DNA of 64,000 nucleotides, taken from the NCBI GenBank assembly GCA_030734395.1, contig JAUZTG010000020.1, forward strand, positions 1,116,001 through 1,180,000, given 5' to 3'. Within the stretch, counting starts at the first letter, position 1. Each line of letters begins with the position of its first letter. A model generated the notes under the pieces. The model did no database searches. It saw only the letters and a program-made list of their open reading frames with translations, and was not told the DNA's origin. Position numbers and translations under genes: made by a program. This document shows, one piece after another, positions 32,097 through 44,172 of this stretch. This DNA comes from Sarocladium kiliense (taxonomy: Eukaryota; Ascomycota; Sordariomycetes; Hypocreales; Sarocladiaceae).

Positions 32097-34264
32097 TGAA
32101 GACGAGGGTCAACGGGAGGACGTGGGGAGGAGAGAGCAGGAGAGAAACGAACCCAGCGAAGGGAACGCGAAGCAGACGAGGAGCTATGTTAGAATGATGC
32201 TGCGTGTGATGCGTGGTAGATATGTCCGTAGTGGTAGAGGGTGGAATTGAGAATGCCAACGAGTACAAAGACTCTGTTGGTCAAAAGGCACCAGAGGAGG
32301 ATAAATGGGCGCGAAGAACGAGGGCTAATGCGAAGGTGTCGAGAGGAAGGTTCGAGGTCGTGGGTATGGTGTTTGCATGACGCAGGCGGAAGCAATCGCT
32401 TAGCAGGCAGATTCGAGCCTGTGAGAAAGCTGCGAGGAGCAGAGAGGGGAGTAGGAAAGGCGGGTTGGAAGGTGAGGGTGACGGTGGAGGAGGAGGAGGG
32501 CGGCACCAGGACCAGCAGAGCGACGAGCGCGGCCGAGCGAGTCCGCGCGAGCAGCCAAACAGCGCAGTGCAATACGGCGAGCTGTGTGGTGCGGGCAGCG
32601 ACGGCGGGAGTGGTGGCCGGCTCTGATGCAGCTGCAGCTAAGGTGCTGAGAGGGTCCCAGGGCCCCCCCCCGTCGCATATTTTTTGGTGCTGGCGCGCGC
32701 AGAGGTCACCTGGGCCTCCCTCCAAACTGCCTGTCTGCCGCTCGTCACCGCCCACTGTGGAGTCACCGCCGATCAGCCACTGGCCAGTGATGCGGAGTCG
32801 CTGTGTGTTAGGTAAGCATGCTGTCCAGCGATGTCACCTGAGATGCAACGCGGTGTCGGCGTGTGATGAGAGCTTGCAAAGAGTGAAGAACAGCAGGCCA
32901 TGAGGAAATGGTTTGTCGAGTTAGCCCGCGGTACTGATTGAGACCTAAGTGTCCGGAGCGGGTATTCGCACAACACTCCTCAACTCATCAGGCGTCGAAG
33001 CCATCATGGCTAGGACAGCTTACTCACGTTGTTGGTTAGCAGACGGACCGCAACGACGAAACCACACCCGCAAGGAAACAAAACCACCCGCCCAAATATA
33101 CAACAAGCCGGATAAAGTAATATCTCCATACCTTAATGCTGATAATTTAGGATAGTCGCCCATGGTAGTGGTGGCATGGCCATGATGCAGGGTAGGAAAT
33201 CTAGCTCACTTTGGAGGGGTAAAAGATGAATCTAGGCGGGGCACCAGGAACGGCGGCAACCATCGACACGTGTATAATAGCATGCGCTGCCTCTTGACAG
33301 CAGCAGATGCGGTGGACTCACACATAGCACGTTAGGCAGAAATACATGATGCAGCTCGACTTTGGGTCGGCCCTCGATCTCATGCGTAGCTCCATCCCAC
33401 ATGGCTCGTCATGCCCAGGCATCTGCTTACCTAACACCACTAATTGCTGAACTGGCTGTGGCTGCTCGGCCCTGCCACATCCACTGCCACACACACCACC
33501 GTGGCCACCACCACCACCTCCTAATCTGCGACCCCAGGCCAAATGCTGTCATCTGCAATCAAGACTCCTTGTGTTGCTCACCGGCTCTTGCAACCCCTAT
33601 CCCCCGACTTGTGCGAGCGTACTGCTTTGACGATACCATTAGACTTGCTGCTATCTTACTGCTGTCTCTCGCTCGACGCTGTTGATCTCCCCGGCACACC
33701 TATTCGACTGCTCTCCTGGTCCGAGGTGTCCCTCATTGCATTGATACCCCATTCCGCTTGGTAAGACTCCTGTCCACCTCACGGTTCCCACCCTGGCAAA
33801 CCAGAGCGAGGCTTCTGCCAAACATATCGGTGATGGCCTCGTAACCAGTCAAGAAAGCCAAACCTCGCGGCGCGCCCTTTCCTCGGGTACGATGTCCTGA
33901 CCGTCCTGCAGATTCTCTGTTAGCCCGACCGAACACACTCGACGTCCCTCCAGAACACGGCTAAAGCGCTCGAGATCAGCACCCTCAACCCTGCGGATCC
34001 ATACGAGTCTGTTCAACCTGTTGTCGAAGCTGTCATTATATCTTCGCTTGACATCGTGGCATCCATGGTTGAGCTGGAGACAATAACACCAACGATGTGT
34101 GATGGGTAGGTACGTCTTGCCCCAGCATATGCCATTCCAGGACTCGCATTCAGTTTGGGAGGAGTTGCACTCTTTTACAAGGCCCATAGATACGCTTGCG
34201 CACGTTCTATTGGCTTGTACGACCATAGTACTCACGCGATTGCCATACAGACTTTAGCCCAACC
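32097..34264. promoter_or_regulatory. Long divergent intergenic region
   Basis: About 2.2 kb between CTI6 and the next gene. Frames of up to 220 residues on both strands around 32200-32900 are low-complexity and lack gene features. A CCA/CAC-rich stretch lies at 33480-33530. Probably long 5' UTRs and promoters; nothing else recognised. Confidence 0.35.
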
Positions 34265-36154
34265 ATGTCACCAGATACTGTATCGTCTCTCTTCCCAGAC
34301 CGGCCCATACGGCCTCTGCCGAAACGCCGGCTACGAGAGAAACTCTCCCCCGAGGTCGCCCATACGATTCGGTACCCGCCGTCAACTCATGACGCTCCCC
34401 AACTCTTCCAGTACCCACCCTATTCATCCAAGGAAGATGGGGTTCCTGACTCTCCAAGTGCGGCTGCAGCTGGAAGGCGCAATGAAGCGACGCGGAACTA
34501 CACACCAAGATCACAAGGTACCGGGGCTCCGGAATCTATAGGCATCCGCAGCACCTTGGTCACCCGATCCCCCCCAGAGATCTTGACACGGGGGGCTCAT
34601 AGACCAATCATTTCGAAGAACGAGGTTTCACGCCCCGAATCTCAGCCGCCTCCATCTACAGCGTCTTCTATTGACGGTTATGACTCCTTCGAGAACACCA
34701 ACAACAAGAAGAAACGCAAGATCCCGTCGGCCGGCGATTCTGGGCACAACGGTCCCCATGGCCTTAGCAGCGACATCAACTCCTTGTCAATATCCGGCGG
34801 CAGCATATCTCCCAGCGCAGATGGTGCAGATAAATATTATTCTCAGTCCAATCGTTATGGCATTCCGGGTTCCTACCCGCCACACAGTCCAGGTATGTCT
34901 GGACCCGGCAGGGGGAGACTCGGTAGACCTACAGCTGGCCGCAGCCCCCTTCGTACAATCCCAGACGGCAATAATGTGTGGTCAAATCGGAATGGGAGGG
35001 TTCCGCAAGGCCAGTGGCCTCCTGGTAAGCACCTTGACTTCACCATGCCTTGAACAGTCGGAAATTCTTTGGGACCGACCCCAGTGGGTATGGGTGGCCT
35101 GGCAGACGACGGTCTGCTTCTTGCAGGTGATAAGCTTCGACGGTAGTCCGCTGGCTACCACAAACTGCCACATGTTCCAACCATAATAAACAAACCCGAA
35201 GGAGTCAAAAGACGCCACGAAATTCTCATCATTACCCAGAACATCTACTGACCTGGCATCGTAAAATAGAGCAAGAAGGCATGGGGATCATTACGAATGC
35301 TATCGCCAATGCCGGAAAACATCCTCTTCCGGGCCAAGAGAACGTGAGCCTCTTGCAACAGTACTCCTCAAGCAACAAGTCGACGCCTGCGTCCACACAG
35401 TTCACCTTCACCTGTGATTCGCAGGTGCCAGGTACGGTACAGTGGCCTGGTAAGTTCTAGCATCTGATTAATTCATCCTTCCATGAATATCAACTGACAA
35501 TCACTTGCAGGCCAGGCTAGCAAACACAACCTGGGGACGCAGACCGAGGCTTCACTGCCTTCCGGTCATCACACCAGCAGACAGCAGGCTGAGAGTACTG
35601 CGACTGGCCACCGTGGGGCCGGAAGCTCGCGAAGACGGGAACGAAGGCGATTGGAAAAAGAGCTCGATATGGCAGCGCGTCATCGCCGCCAGGCTACTGC
35701 CGATACTTACTACCACCACCCGCCGAAGCTCGAGGACATCTGGATATGCGAGTTTTGTGAATACGAGCGAATTTTTGGGGAACCTCCAAGGGCTCTGATC
35801 CGCGACTATGAGCTCAAAGACCGACGCCTTAGGCAGGAAATTGCAGAAAGGAAACGCATGCTCGAGAAAGCAAAGGCGAAGGCCAGGAAGAACAAGAAAA
35901 GTGCCAAGACTTCGGCCAAGGCCAATCACGCTGCCGGACATACGCCCGAGCCGTTGCAAACGGAACTGAATGAGGAGCAAGGAGTACCACAAAGGCACCC
36001 AGGAGGCAATTCGACACAGTCGGAAGAGGATTACGAGGACGACCTCGACGAAGAGTACATCCATCCACCCCCTCCTCCACCTCCAGGGCCAGCCATCATC
36101 GACCCCGGTGAGACAACTGCCCCGTTACCGCCATGGCCCGGACCCGGGACTTAG
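34265..36154 (+). CDS. Conserved fungal protein with C-terminal CxxC motif, function unknown
   Basis: Four exons (34265-35024, 35058-35126, 35270-35449, 35511-36154) join in phase to 550 residues; the 33-nt first intron is very short and its exact ends are the weakest part. The N-terminus 'SPDTVSSLFPDRPIRPLPKRRLREKLSPE' is highly basic and looks like a conserved signature seen in ascomycete proteins of unknown role. A Ser/Pro/Gly-rich disordered middle follows. Towards the C-terminus is a charged coiled coil (about 400-480, 'RRRERRRLEKELDMAARHRRQ') broken by 'WICEFCEYERIFGEPP', a single CxxC motif with aromatic residues that may bind metal only in a dimer. The end is acidic then a seven-proline run. 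No membrane segment. A nuclear or cytoskeletal adaptor is conceivable, but this is a guess. Confidence 0.8.
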
Positions 36155-38089
36155 GTGACAGCCCGGTTAGCCGATGTCTTCGAGATATTGAACAGTCGCA
36201 TCTCTGCTCGCCGTCGAGCGCCAGCAGTACAGCCACCGCTTTGAGATGCTTGGATGCACGGCATGTTTGACCTCGGCGACGTCTGTTGGGCTATTGTTCT
36301 CACATCTACAGGGACTGGCGATGAGAACTTGAACAAAGGGTGCGTCTCGGTGGGGAGGCAAACCCAAGGAGGAAGAGAGGGAATGCGAGGAGAGATGACG
36401 GACCCAGGAAACATGTCTCTTGTAAAGGATCAGCGACAAGCAACAGCATTTACACAATACGCGCAACCTAGCTTGGCACTTTTGATCGAGTCAGTCTAGG
36501 GGACTCCAGCTGGAGTTTGGTTAAGCGGTAGCTGTTTGTTTAGGTACCTATCTTCAACATAAATCCACACTCTCATGAACAACGAATGGGCGCGAATTCC
36601 AGGAGCGACAGAGCTTAGCCTTGGTGTCATGTCAGGAACGTAGTGAGCGACGCAAGCCAGGTACAGCGAATGATGACATAGGTGCCGCAACAACTGCTTT
36701 AGTCCCGCCAGGGGCACCAATGTGAGTATGTCATCTGTCGGAGCATGCAGGTTCCGGGATACAAACTAGCGGTGGTCTAGGCCTAGCGTTGGTGATTTGG
36801 GTGAATGAGCCGAAGGTTCTCGCACATGCAGAAGTGCTGTAGGAAGGGTCAATCAGAGAGCTGGATACGCATCGCGCGAATGCTGTGAGTACACACAATT
36901 GCTTTGGAGAAAAGAAACGCATCTCTTGGGGTTCTAAAGGACTTCAGAAAGAATGCCGCTTCGGATGCTAATGTCTCTATGAGAAGGCATATCGGAGAAT
37001 TAATGGACCTCACTCCGTGCCCATTCAGCAGTCGTTTACGCCAAGTAGCCTCATCTACCCTCGTGTAAGAACGTTGGTATTTACTTTGTCTAGATTCGAC
37101 AAGCTCAAAGCGCGATCTCAAGTCGGGGGCTGTGCCTGGCAGATCGTCATCTCACGATCGTCGGGTTGGGGCCGAGTGGAAGATGCCGAGTAGCAGAGTC
37201 GGCGACCTGCGCCAAGGACCACCAGGCAAGGGCGGCGTGTCCCAGTTGGCACTGTTTAGGCCAAACAATTGGATTCCAGGGCGTGCAAGCATGCAAGGAC
37301 AACCGGCTTCTCCTTGCTTGTGAGGATCTTGTTTCCTGGGTGGTGCTGAACCTTGACTGGCTTAACTAAGACACTAGCCGCACTTGAGCTTGTCGGTGGA
37401 CCCGCAGCCACGACGCACCAGCCTCACGTCTGCGTCGATCTCAAGAGGTAGGGAGTACTTGGCGCAGTATGCGCTTTCCCGTGTCGGCCCAGGTACCCAC
37501 GAGCTCCCCCCACACTTCGTCATCACCGTCGCCTTCGGCCAATCCCGTCTCTCGCTTCTGCTGCTGCTGCGGCCAAGATGCAATGCAGCCGGGAGCTCAT
37601 CACGCATCCATCCTGTCCTCCATCTTTCCCGACCTTACCTGACCACAAGGCAGAGGGCCCTTTTTCCATCTCCGTCAACCACCCATCGACCACGGCGCAA
37701 ACTCTCACCTCACCCACCCCCTTTCGCCTATCCACCAGCTTTCGAAGTTCCTTGATCGACGCCGTCCTCAAACCTTGTCCCGCGCGACCCGGCCCTCCGC
37801 CCTATTGCTCATCTCATCAGCCTCCTGTTCACCCCATTATCATCCGGCGCGCCTCTGTGTATCGTTGCTCGTCACCACGAACTTCATCACTCATCAGCTC
37901 GGATTCCTCCTGATTCTCTTTAATTTTGTCTCACGTTCATCCTTATGCTCCTCTTGCGCCAATAAGCAGTCTTTTCTCCCTTCGCACAGCCCTTCCTGCG
38001 CTTGTGTCGTGTCACGCCGCAAACAGCAAGTCGAGTCCCCAAGCCCACCCTCCCCCCATCGCGGGCGAGGCGCTCGCTAGCAGCCCGCC
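36155..38089. other. Intergenic and leader of the large disordered-protein gene
   Basis: About 1.9 kb without a supported gene. The last 500 bases (37560-38089) are strongly CT-rich on the plus strand, as in a long transcribed leader. Confidence 0.35.
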
Positions 38090-41000
38090 ATGTTTGGAGG
38101 CTCACGGAGGCACAAGGCCCCTCCACCGGTATGTAGTCATTCTCCTAGCCGCGTCTTTACCAGCTTTCGAAGGGGTGTGATTCAAGCTTTTAAGCTTTGG
38201 CCCATCGGAGGCGACACCGCATGGCGCTGCTGTCTGGAGTCATGACGACTTTGCTCGCTGCTTCTTCCGAGCACACCGTCGTACCAACTGCCTCACTCTC
38301 GATCTGCTTCTTTCCGTCATTCAAATCACGCTTCCTCACCCTGTGACACCAGCTCCTAACCCTTTTCGCTTGTGTTTCTTGGATGGTCCTTTCCCTTCCA
38401 CATCACCTTTCCTAGCTCGCGCATTGAGGAACTCTGGCTAACGAGCTCGGTTTCGATATGTTGGTACAGCCTCTGACCAGAGAAACGGCGAATCCCAATG
38501 CTGCCACTGCGGCGGCGTCGGCATTTATGCGCCGCGATACACAATCGCCATCCCTCTCTTCCGCAGCAGCAGCCGCAGCCCTTCGTGCGAGACCGACAAC
38601 CCCAACCAATGTGTCCGAAGTCCAATCTAAGAGGGCCGTCCGGCGGAGCGCCTCCATGTCCTCAACGGCGGGCCGAGGCCGAGGCGCTCCCCGCCCCGAG
38701 ATACGCAGAGCTCCGAGCAACAGCTCCATGACAGAGCGCACATTCCGTACACCTTCACCATCACCAAGCCGGCCAAGCCCTGCCCCGAGACGCGAAGACG
38801 TTCCGCCTGTGCCCAGTCTGCCTCAGGGCGATCAACTACGGGGCAGAGCGCCATCACATAAGAAGACGACAAGCCTCCAAACACAGCCATTCAGGACGGC
38901 GAGTCAGAAGTTGAAGGATGGAGACGGTAGCTGGTTTGGCGCAGCGGCGACACACGATCCGACGAATGTGCGAACCAGTGATAATGTGATGCACCAAACA
39001 GCCACCTTCGACGATCGGTCTGGGAGCATCAGCCCATCTGTCAACTTCTCTTATCCACGCGGAGTACTTGAGTCACCAACGGGCTCACAACGGCGATCGT
39101 CAATCTTGTCGGAGCACACCTTGGTGTACGATGCCAACTCTAGAAGGATGGTACCCCAAGGTGAGCTGGCTGCACGCCAGCAAGCTGTACAGGAGCGACA
39201 GTATGCGATACAAGCGGCCTCGGAGAAGCCTGTGAAAAAGAAGAAGCAGGATCTCTCAAGAAGCGGCTCGCATCTTGCGAAGGGAACCGTGGGTCGGACG
39301 AAATCCGTTCAGGTGGCATCCCAGCCTGTCCCAGCTCCGGCGCCAGCGCCCGCACCTGAATCAGTACCGGAGCCCACCACAGCAGTCAGGCAACCTGTAA
39401 ACGAACCCATACCGCCAACTACGGCGAGCCTTGACTACGGTGATCAGACAGACGACGAGGTGGAGCCAATCCAGCCTGAAAAGGTCGCGGTCGACGAGCT
39501 GGAGCTACGACATCATCAAGATCAAGACCTTGGTACTGCCAGTCACGAGGAACGATCGGTGGCTGAGACGGACGACGATGTTCTGAGAGAGCGTCAGGCA
39601 ACCTTGAACACACTTGAACAGCCACGAGAGCAAGCCGCTGTGGTATCGACTCCAGTGACTCCAAGTTCAGAGCCACCTAAGAGCACAAGACTCGTATCTC
39701 CAGCTCCTAAGAAGCGCGAGTCTGTTAGCGTCTCACCCGCACCTCTTGAGTCTAAGCAAGGCGACAGCATCCGACGGTCAAGGGTACATTCCGAGAGTCC
39801 CGCTAGAACCGCTCGATTCGCCACGGCTTCGGATCAGCTAGTTGTCAAACATGAGCCGCCGCCGCGCTCTCTCTCGCCTCGCAAGTCAGCCCTAAAACAT
39901 GCGTCACCTCGACCAACGTCACCCTCTGATGACAGCTCGGAGGCCTCAGGCCCACGGTCTGCACTGGTCAAGGAGGATTCTGTATCACGCAAGAAGAGCG
40001 TCCGTGTTAGTTTCAACGACAAAGATACTGTCGTGGTTGGTGAAGCTGCAGAGCCACAAGTCCCAGTCTCACCTGTGATTCCTAGCCCGCAAGTGAAGAA
40101 GTCATGGACTAGCTTGATTGGTCGTCATAAAAAGGACACGATATCATTGGACGAGGATGAGACCATGACTCCTCGACCAGCTCTGCCGGCGTTCGGCAGC
40201 GTACGCGAGAAAAAGCCCCGTGAGCTCGATGAGAGGCCTCTGGTCCGGCCATCGGAGCGGACCTGGTCACCTCCTGCATCGAACTACTCGAATATCGGCA
40301 CGGCTGTTTCACCCGAGCCAGAAGAAACCAATGCAGCTGATCTGGGTCCTTCGAATGATCACGCCGTGGGTGCAATTCTCGCTCAAGATAATGCCGCTCG
40401 GAACGAGGCGAACACTTCTAAGTACAGAGAACCGCTCCCACCTGTTGTGACGTCGATGGAGCATAGCGGTGGCTACATCAGCAACAGCCCAATGTCCTCT
40501 GATGATGAGGATGAGCCAAACAATGCTCGAAACTCGGAGCGCGACAGCCAAGAGTACACACAGGCAGCAGAAGAATTCACTCCGGAAACAACACAGGAGC
40601 TGGAAACCGCGCGGCCTGAGCCAGTCGCGGCTGCGGCCGCGGCAGCTCCCGTATCAAATGGTACGACGACTCGTGCAGAATCTCAAAACAAAGATGTCAA
40701 AGGAACCACAGCGCAGCCGCACGCAGAAGCCCTGCCAATTATTTCTGTTTCCGGAGCAACTCCTACCGCGAAAGATGACGAAGATTCACCGCGCAAGGAA
40801 TACTTTGGTGTCCCTGGAGGCTTCCCCGAGGATGATACCTCTGAGTCGTCATCCCATGACTTTGTCACTCCATTGCATGATAGTCCAGCGTCGCTGCCAA
40901 ATGTGGCCAAAGGAAAGCCTGCACCTATCACACCTGTCAAAGCTCATGAGGTCGAGCCGAGCACGCCCAGCCCCCAGATGGATAAGATCCAGGAAGAAAG

Positions 41001-42981
41001 GGAGAGCTCCGATGGAAGTGAAGTATTCAGTGATGCATACGAAGACCCTGATGAGATGGAAGGGGATGGGTTCTTGTCACTTGACGCTGTTCTCACTACT
41101 CCTGTCAAGACGAAGATGTCACAAAAGCTCTTTGAGCAGTCTATTGCCCAGCAGAAGAAGGCCACGGCGGAGCCAAAGTCTACGGCACCGCTTCCTTTGG
41201 AGCCCGCGAGTCCGAAGACAGCCGACGAATGGGAACAGGCTAAAGCATATTGGAAGAGCCTCACGGCGGACAAGCGCCGCCAGCTTGAGCTGGAAGCCAT
41301 GGAAGAAGCAGGCGAGGAGGCCGATTTTGAAGGCACCCAGAAGCCCAAGAAGGCAAAGAAGCGGAGATCAATGGACAAGGCCACACTCGAAACTCAACGC
41401 CACCCGGACCGGACCTATCAGATCCAGCCAGGAACAAAATGGACACAAGAGGAGGAAGCTCAGCGCTCTCAACCTGGCTCGGCTAGGCAAAGCAGCGGCC
41501 TTAAGCAGTCTTTGCGAGGCGAGGCGGCTGTTGTGACCGAGCCAGATCGATCTCAGGGCGGTTCTATGAGGAAGTCTCTGAGGTCCAACGACCCTGCTTC
41601 GTCTAACATGGCCCGCCAGAGCCTGCGACAAGACGCAGACGCCAGTAGCGTTGGAGGCGGCTTGGGTATGCGCAGGTCCATGCGATCAAACGAGGATGGT
41701 GCTACCCAGCGCCAGAACGGACAAGCTGGCCGTCCTGTTTCGTATCACCCTGCCACTACCACCAACCATGCTAGGCTGCACAAGCGTACGCAGTCCCACG
41801 ACGAATCTCCCCAGGGTCCCTTGGCTTCCAATGCAGGCATTAGGCCTACGATGCGGCGGCGTGGTTCCGACTCTAGCGAGAGCAGTTTCAGGCGGGTACG
41901 CCCTGGCACTGCGGGCACTGGAGGTCTTGCTTTCAAAAGTACCATGCGTGGTAGCATGCGCGAGCCGCGGAGGCAGGCTGCAGCGGAGGTACCGAACCGA
42001 AGCAGCAGGTTCAGCTTGCGATCACTCTCGCCGACACCTTTCCGGCGTGGCTCTACAACTTCGCCACCACCTCCATCTATTGGCAACCGTATGAGACCGT
42101 CATTGAGAAGTGGCAACTCGAGCGACGGAAGTACGTCTCGTCTCAACATCTTTGGGCGATCTAGCGGCAAGAAACCCGCCGCTAGAGCTACCAAGAGCAG
42201 TCGTTTCGGTGATTCAAGCGACGAGGAGGATGTGCGGCCGGCGTTTAGCAGTCGCTTCGCTGATTCTTCAGATGAGGAGGATGCACCGCCTTCCCGACCC
42301 GTGAGCCGAGGTCTGTCAAGGACCTTGCGAAACAGCCAGCCTGCGCCACCACTACCTGTCGTTCCCAAGGGCCCTATTCGATCTGATTCGCCAGACCTCC
42401 GTGACAGCGATGATGATCTGACACGGCCTAAGCGCGGCGCTGGAGCTGCTTCCTCTAAGCAGGTCAGCTCACTTCACCGAAGTGGCTCGGGACGCGGCTC
42501 GCTTGCGGCCCCTGCAGCAGCCTCGGCTTCAACAGCTCCAGGTAATGTCCAAGCTGCCCGCCCGTCACACAACCGCCGCGGGAGCTTTATGTCCTCGATT
42601 CTTCGCCGCAAGAAAGACCCTGGGAGCAAGATTTCGCGTGATATCAGCGAGAGTGCAGCACGACGCGACACAGCCCTAGAGCGTAGCACGGAGCAGCTGG
42701 TTGTCATGCGCAGCAACAGCGGCGGCAGGCTCTCCAAGAAAGGTCCTAACTGGCCGTTCCCTGAGGATCACGATGCCAATGACAGGCGGCCTGCTACTGC
42801 CACTGCTTCCATGACATCGCCTGCTCCGGTTGGCCGACCCGCCCTTCTACAGCGTAGGACATTGTCTACGCAAGCTGGCATGACGACGGGTCTTGACGGT
42901 ACTGTGCCAGATTCACCCCTGGGCCCTCAGAAGAAGAAGAAGTTTGGGGCGCTGCGCAAGATGTTTGGAATCCACAACTGA
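38090..42981 (+). CDS. Large disordered basic/acidic protein, possibly eisosome Seg1-like
   Basis: Exon 1 (38090-38128, 13 codons 'MFGGSRRHKAPPP') is joined over a 341-nt intron to exon 2 (38470-42981); the protein has 1516 residues. The N-terminus 'LTRETANPNAATAAASAFMRR' is a short conserved-looking block. Nearly all the rest is predicted disorder rich in S, P, E, R and T. Notable parts are an acidic region 'GSEVFSDAYEDPDEMEGDGFLSLD' (about 850-880), an all-charged segment with 'EWEQAKAYWKSLTADKRRQLELEAMEEAGEEADFEGT' residues, a stretch repeating 'S-[LM]-R' basic modules (about 990-1080), a duplicated 'SSRF-x-DSSDEED', and a basic C-terminus 'KKKKFGALRKMFGIHN'. Yeast Seg1, which organises eisosomes at the plasma membrane, has a comparable shape and start; this is a tentative likeness only. 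Confidence 0.75.
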
Positions 42982-44172
42982 GCATGCTGCGCCCGCGTCT
43001 GCCCTTGCCTTTCATTTACACAGGGTCGCATGGCCGACTACCTTGAACCTTTTTTTTCAAGTATTTATAATCACTATCATCAACCACGAACCTTCTACAA
43101 GCCTTTTGAAACCCTCGGTCCCAGGACCAGAGGAAATACAAGCTCAGCGAAGAGCATCAACACACGCATCTTTTCCTTGGTCACTATGTTGGCATATCAC
43201 AGCCCGGGGATTGCATCTCACCCACGACTGTATCATTATCATGATAACAACTGGTATTGTTTATTCTCCACAAGTATTGGTATCGTTTAGAAAGTTTGGA
43301 GCCGTGTGTCGTGGAAAAAGAAGCACTCAAGGCATTGAGATGAGAGCACACAGGCTAAGGCTGGGAGGAATGAAAAGCGGTGTCATCGAGGTTTCTTGCT
43401 TTTGGAATATGAATTGAGAAACACGAGGTCTCTTGATATGTGATGTGGACTGGACCAACTCCCTTTCCCCTTAATATCAGTCTGTAATGTGTCAATCAGG
43501 GGTTGGCGGTTGCCACAGCATAAAGAGGAAGGCCGAATAGCATGAGTAGCAAATGGAAAACGAAAATTATGTACAATCTTCCTGGTGCGCGTGGAAACCA
43601 GAAAGTTGTGACTTCCTTTGCATGCTTCGTAGAAGCACCCGGAGACTTGGAAATACAGATCGAAAGGACTTCGTCCTAAAAAGCTCTCGGAAAGACATTT
43701 ATTTTCTACGCCGCCCCCCAGATCACAATACTTGTACAGCACCTGCAATGCACGCCTGCGCTCGATATGAAATAACACTTTTCAGTTTTCTCTTTACTGT
43801 CGCCCCCAATGGTTTCCATCCCTCTGGAAAAGCAGAAACGCCTCGCCTGTACGCGCGCGCAGTGTAAACCCCCTTGTCCCAGTATTGCTTTGCGTCTTTG
43901 CGCCTGAACCACCAACCGCTCAAATTGTAAATGCCAAAACAGAAATTTCTTGCGAAAGGGAAGTGGATGATGGTGGCTTATGTCGAGAATGGGGATCGAG
44001 CGTGTGATAGGAGTCGCGACAATGAGGGAGCCGAGGTAGCTTTTGGTATCGGATAGTTGAGAACCACCGTTTGCCAGTAGTGTTGATAAATCTCGATAAA
44101 ATTAGCAACGTAAAGATCGGAGCCCGATCCTAAAACCTCGCATGCCCATCAATGGCATGCCCAAGGGGTTTC
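42982..44172. other. Intergenic between convergent genes
   Basis: 3' flanks of the large gene and the AreA-like gene. Short frames are all without family features. No gene. Confidence 0.35.

Noticed and set aside
32189..32903. Frames of 188-220 residues on both strands upstream of CTI6
   Set aside because: Low-complexity Arg/Ser/Glu-rich products on both strands and no conserved motif.
40469..41536. 355-residue plus-strand frame inside the large gene
   Set aside because: Arg/Ser/Lys-rich out-of-frame shadow of the 1516-residue protein.
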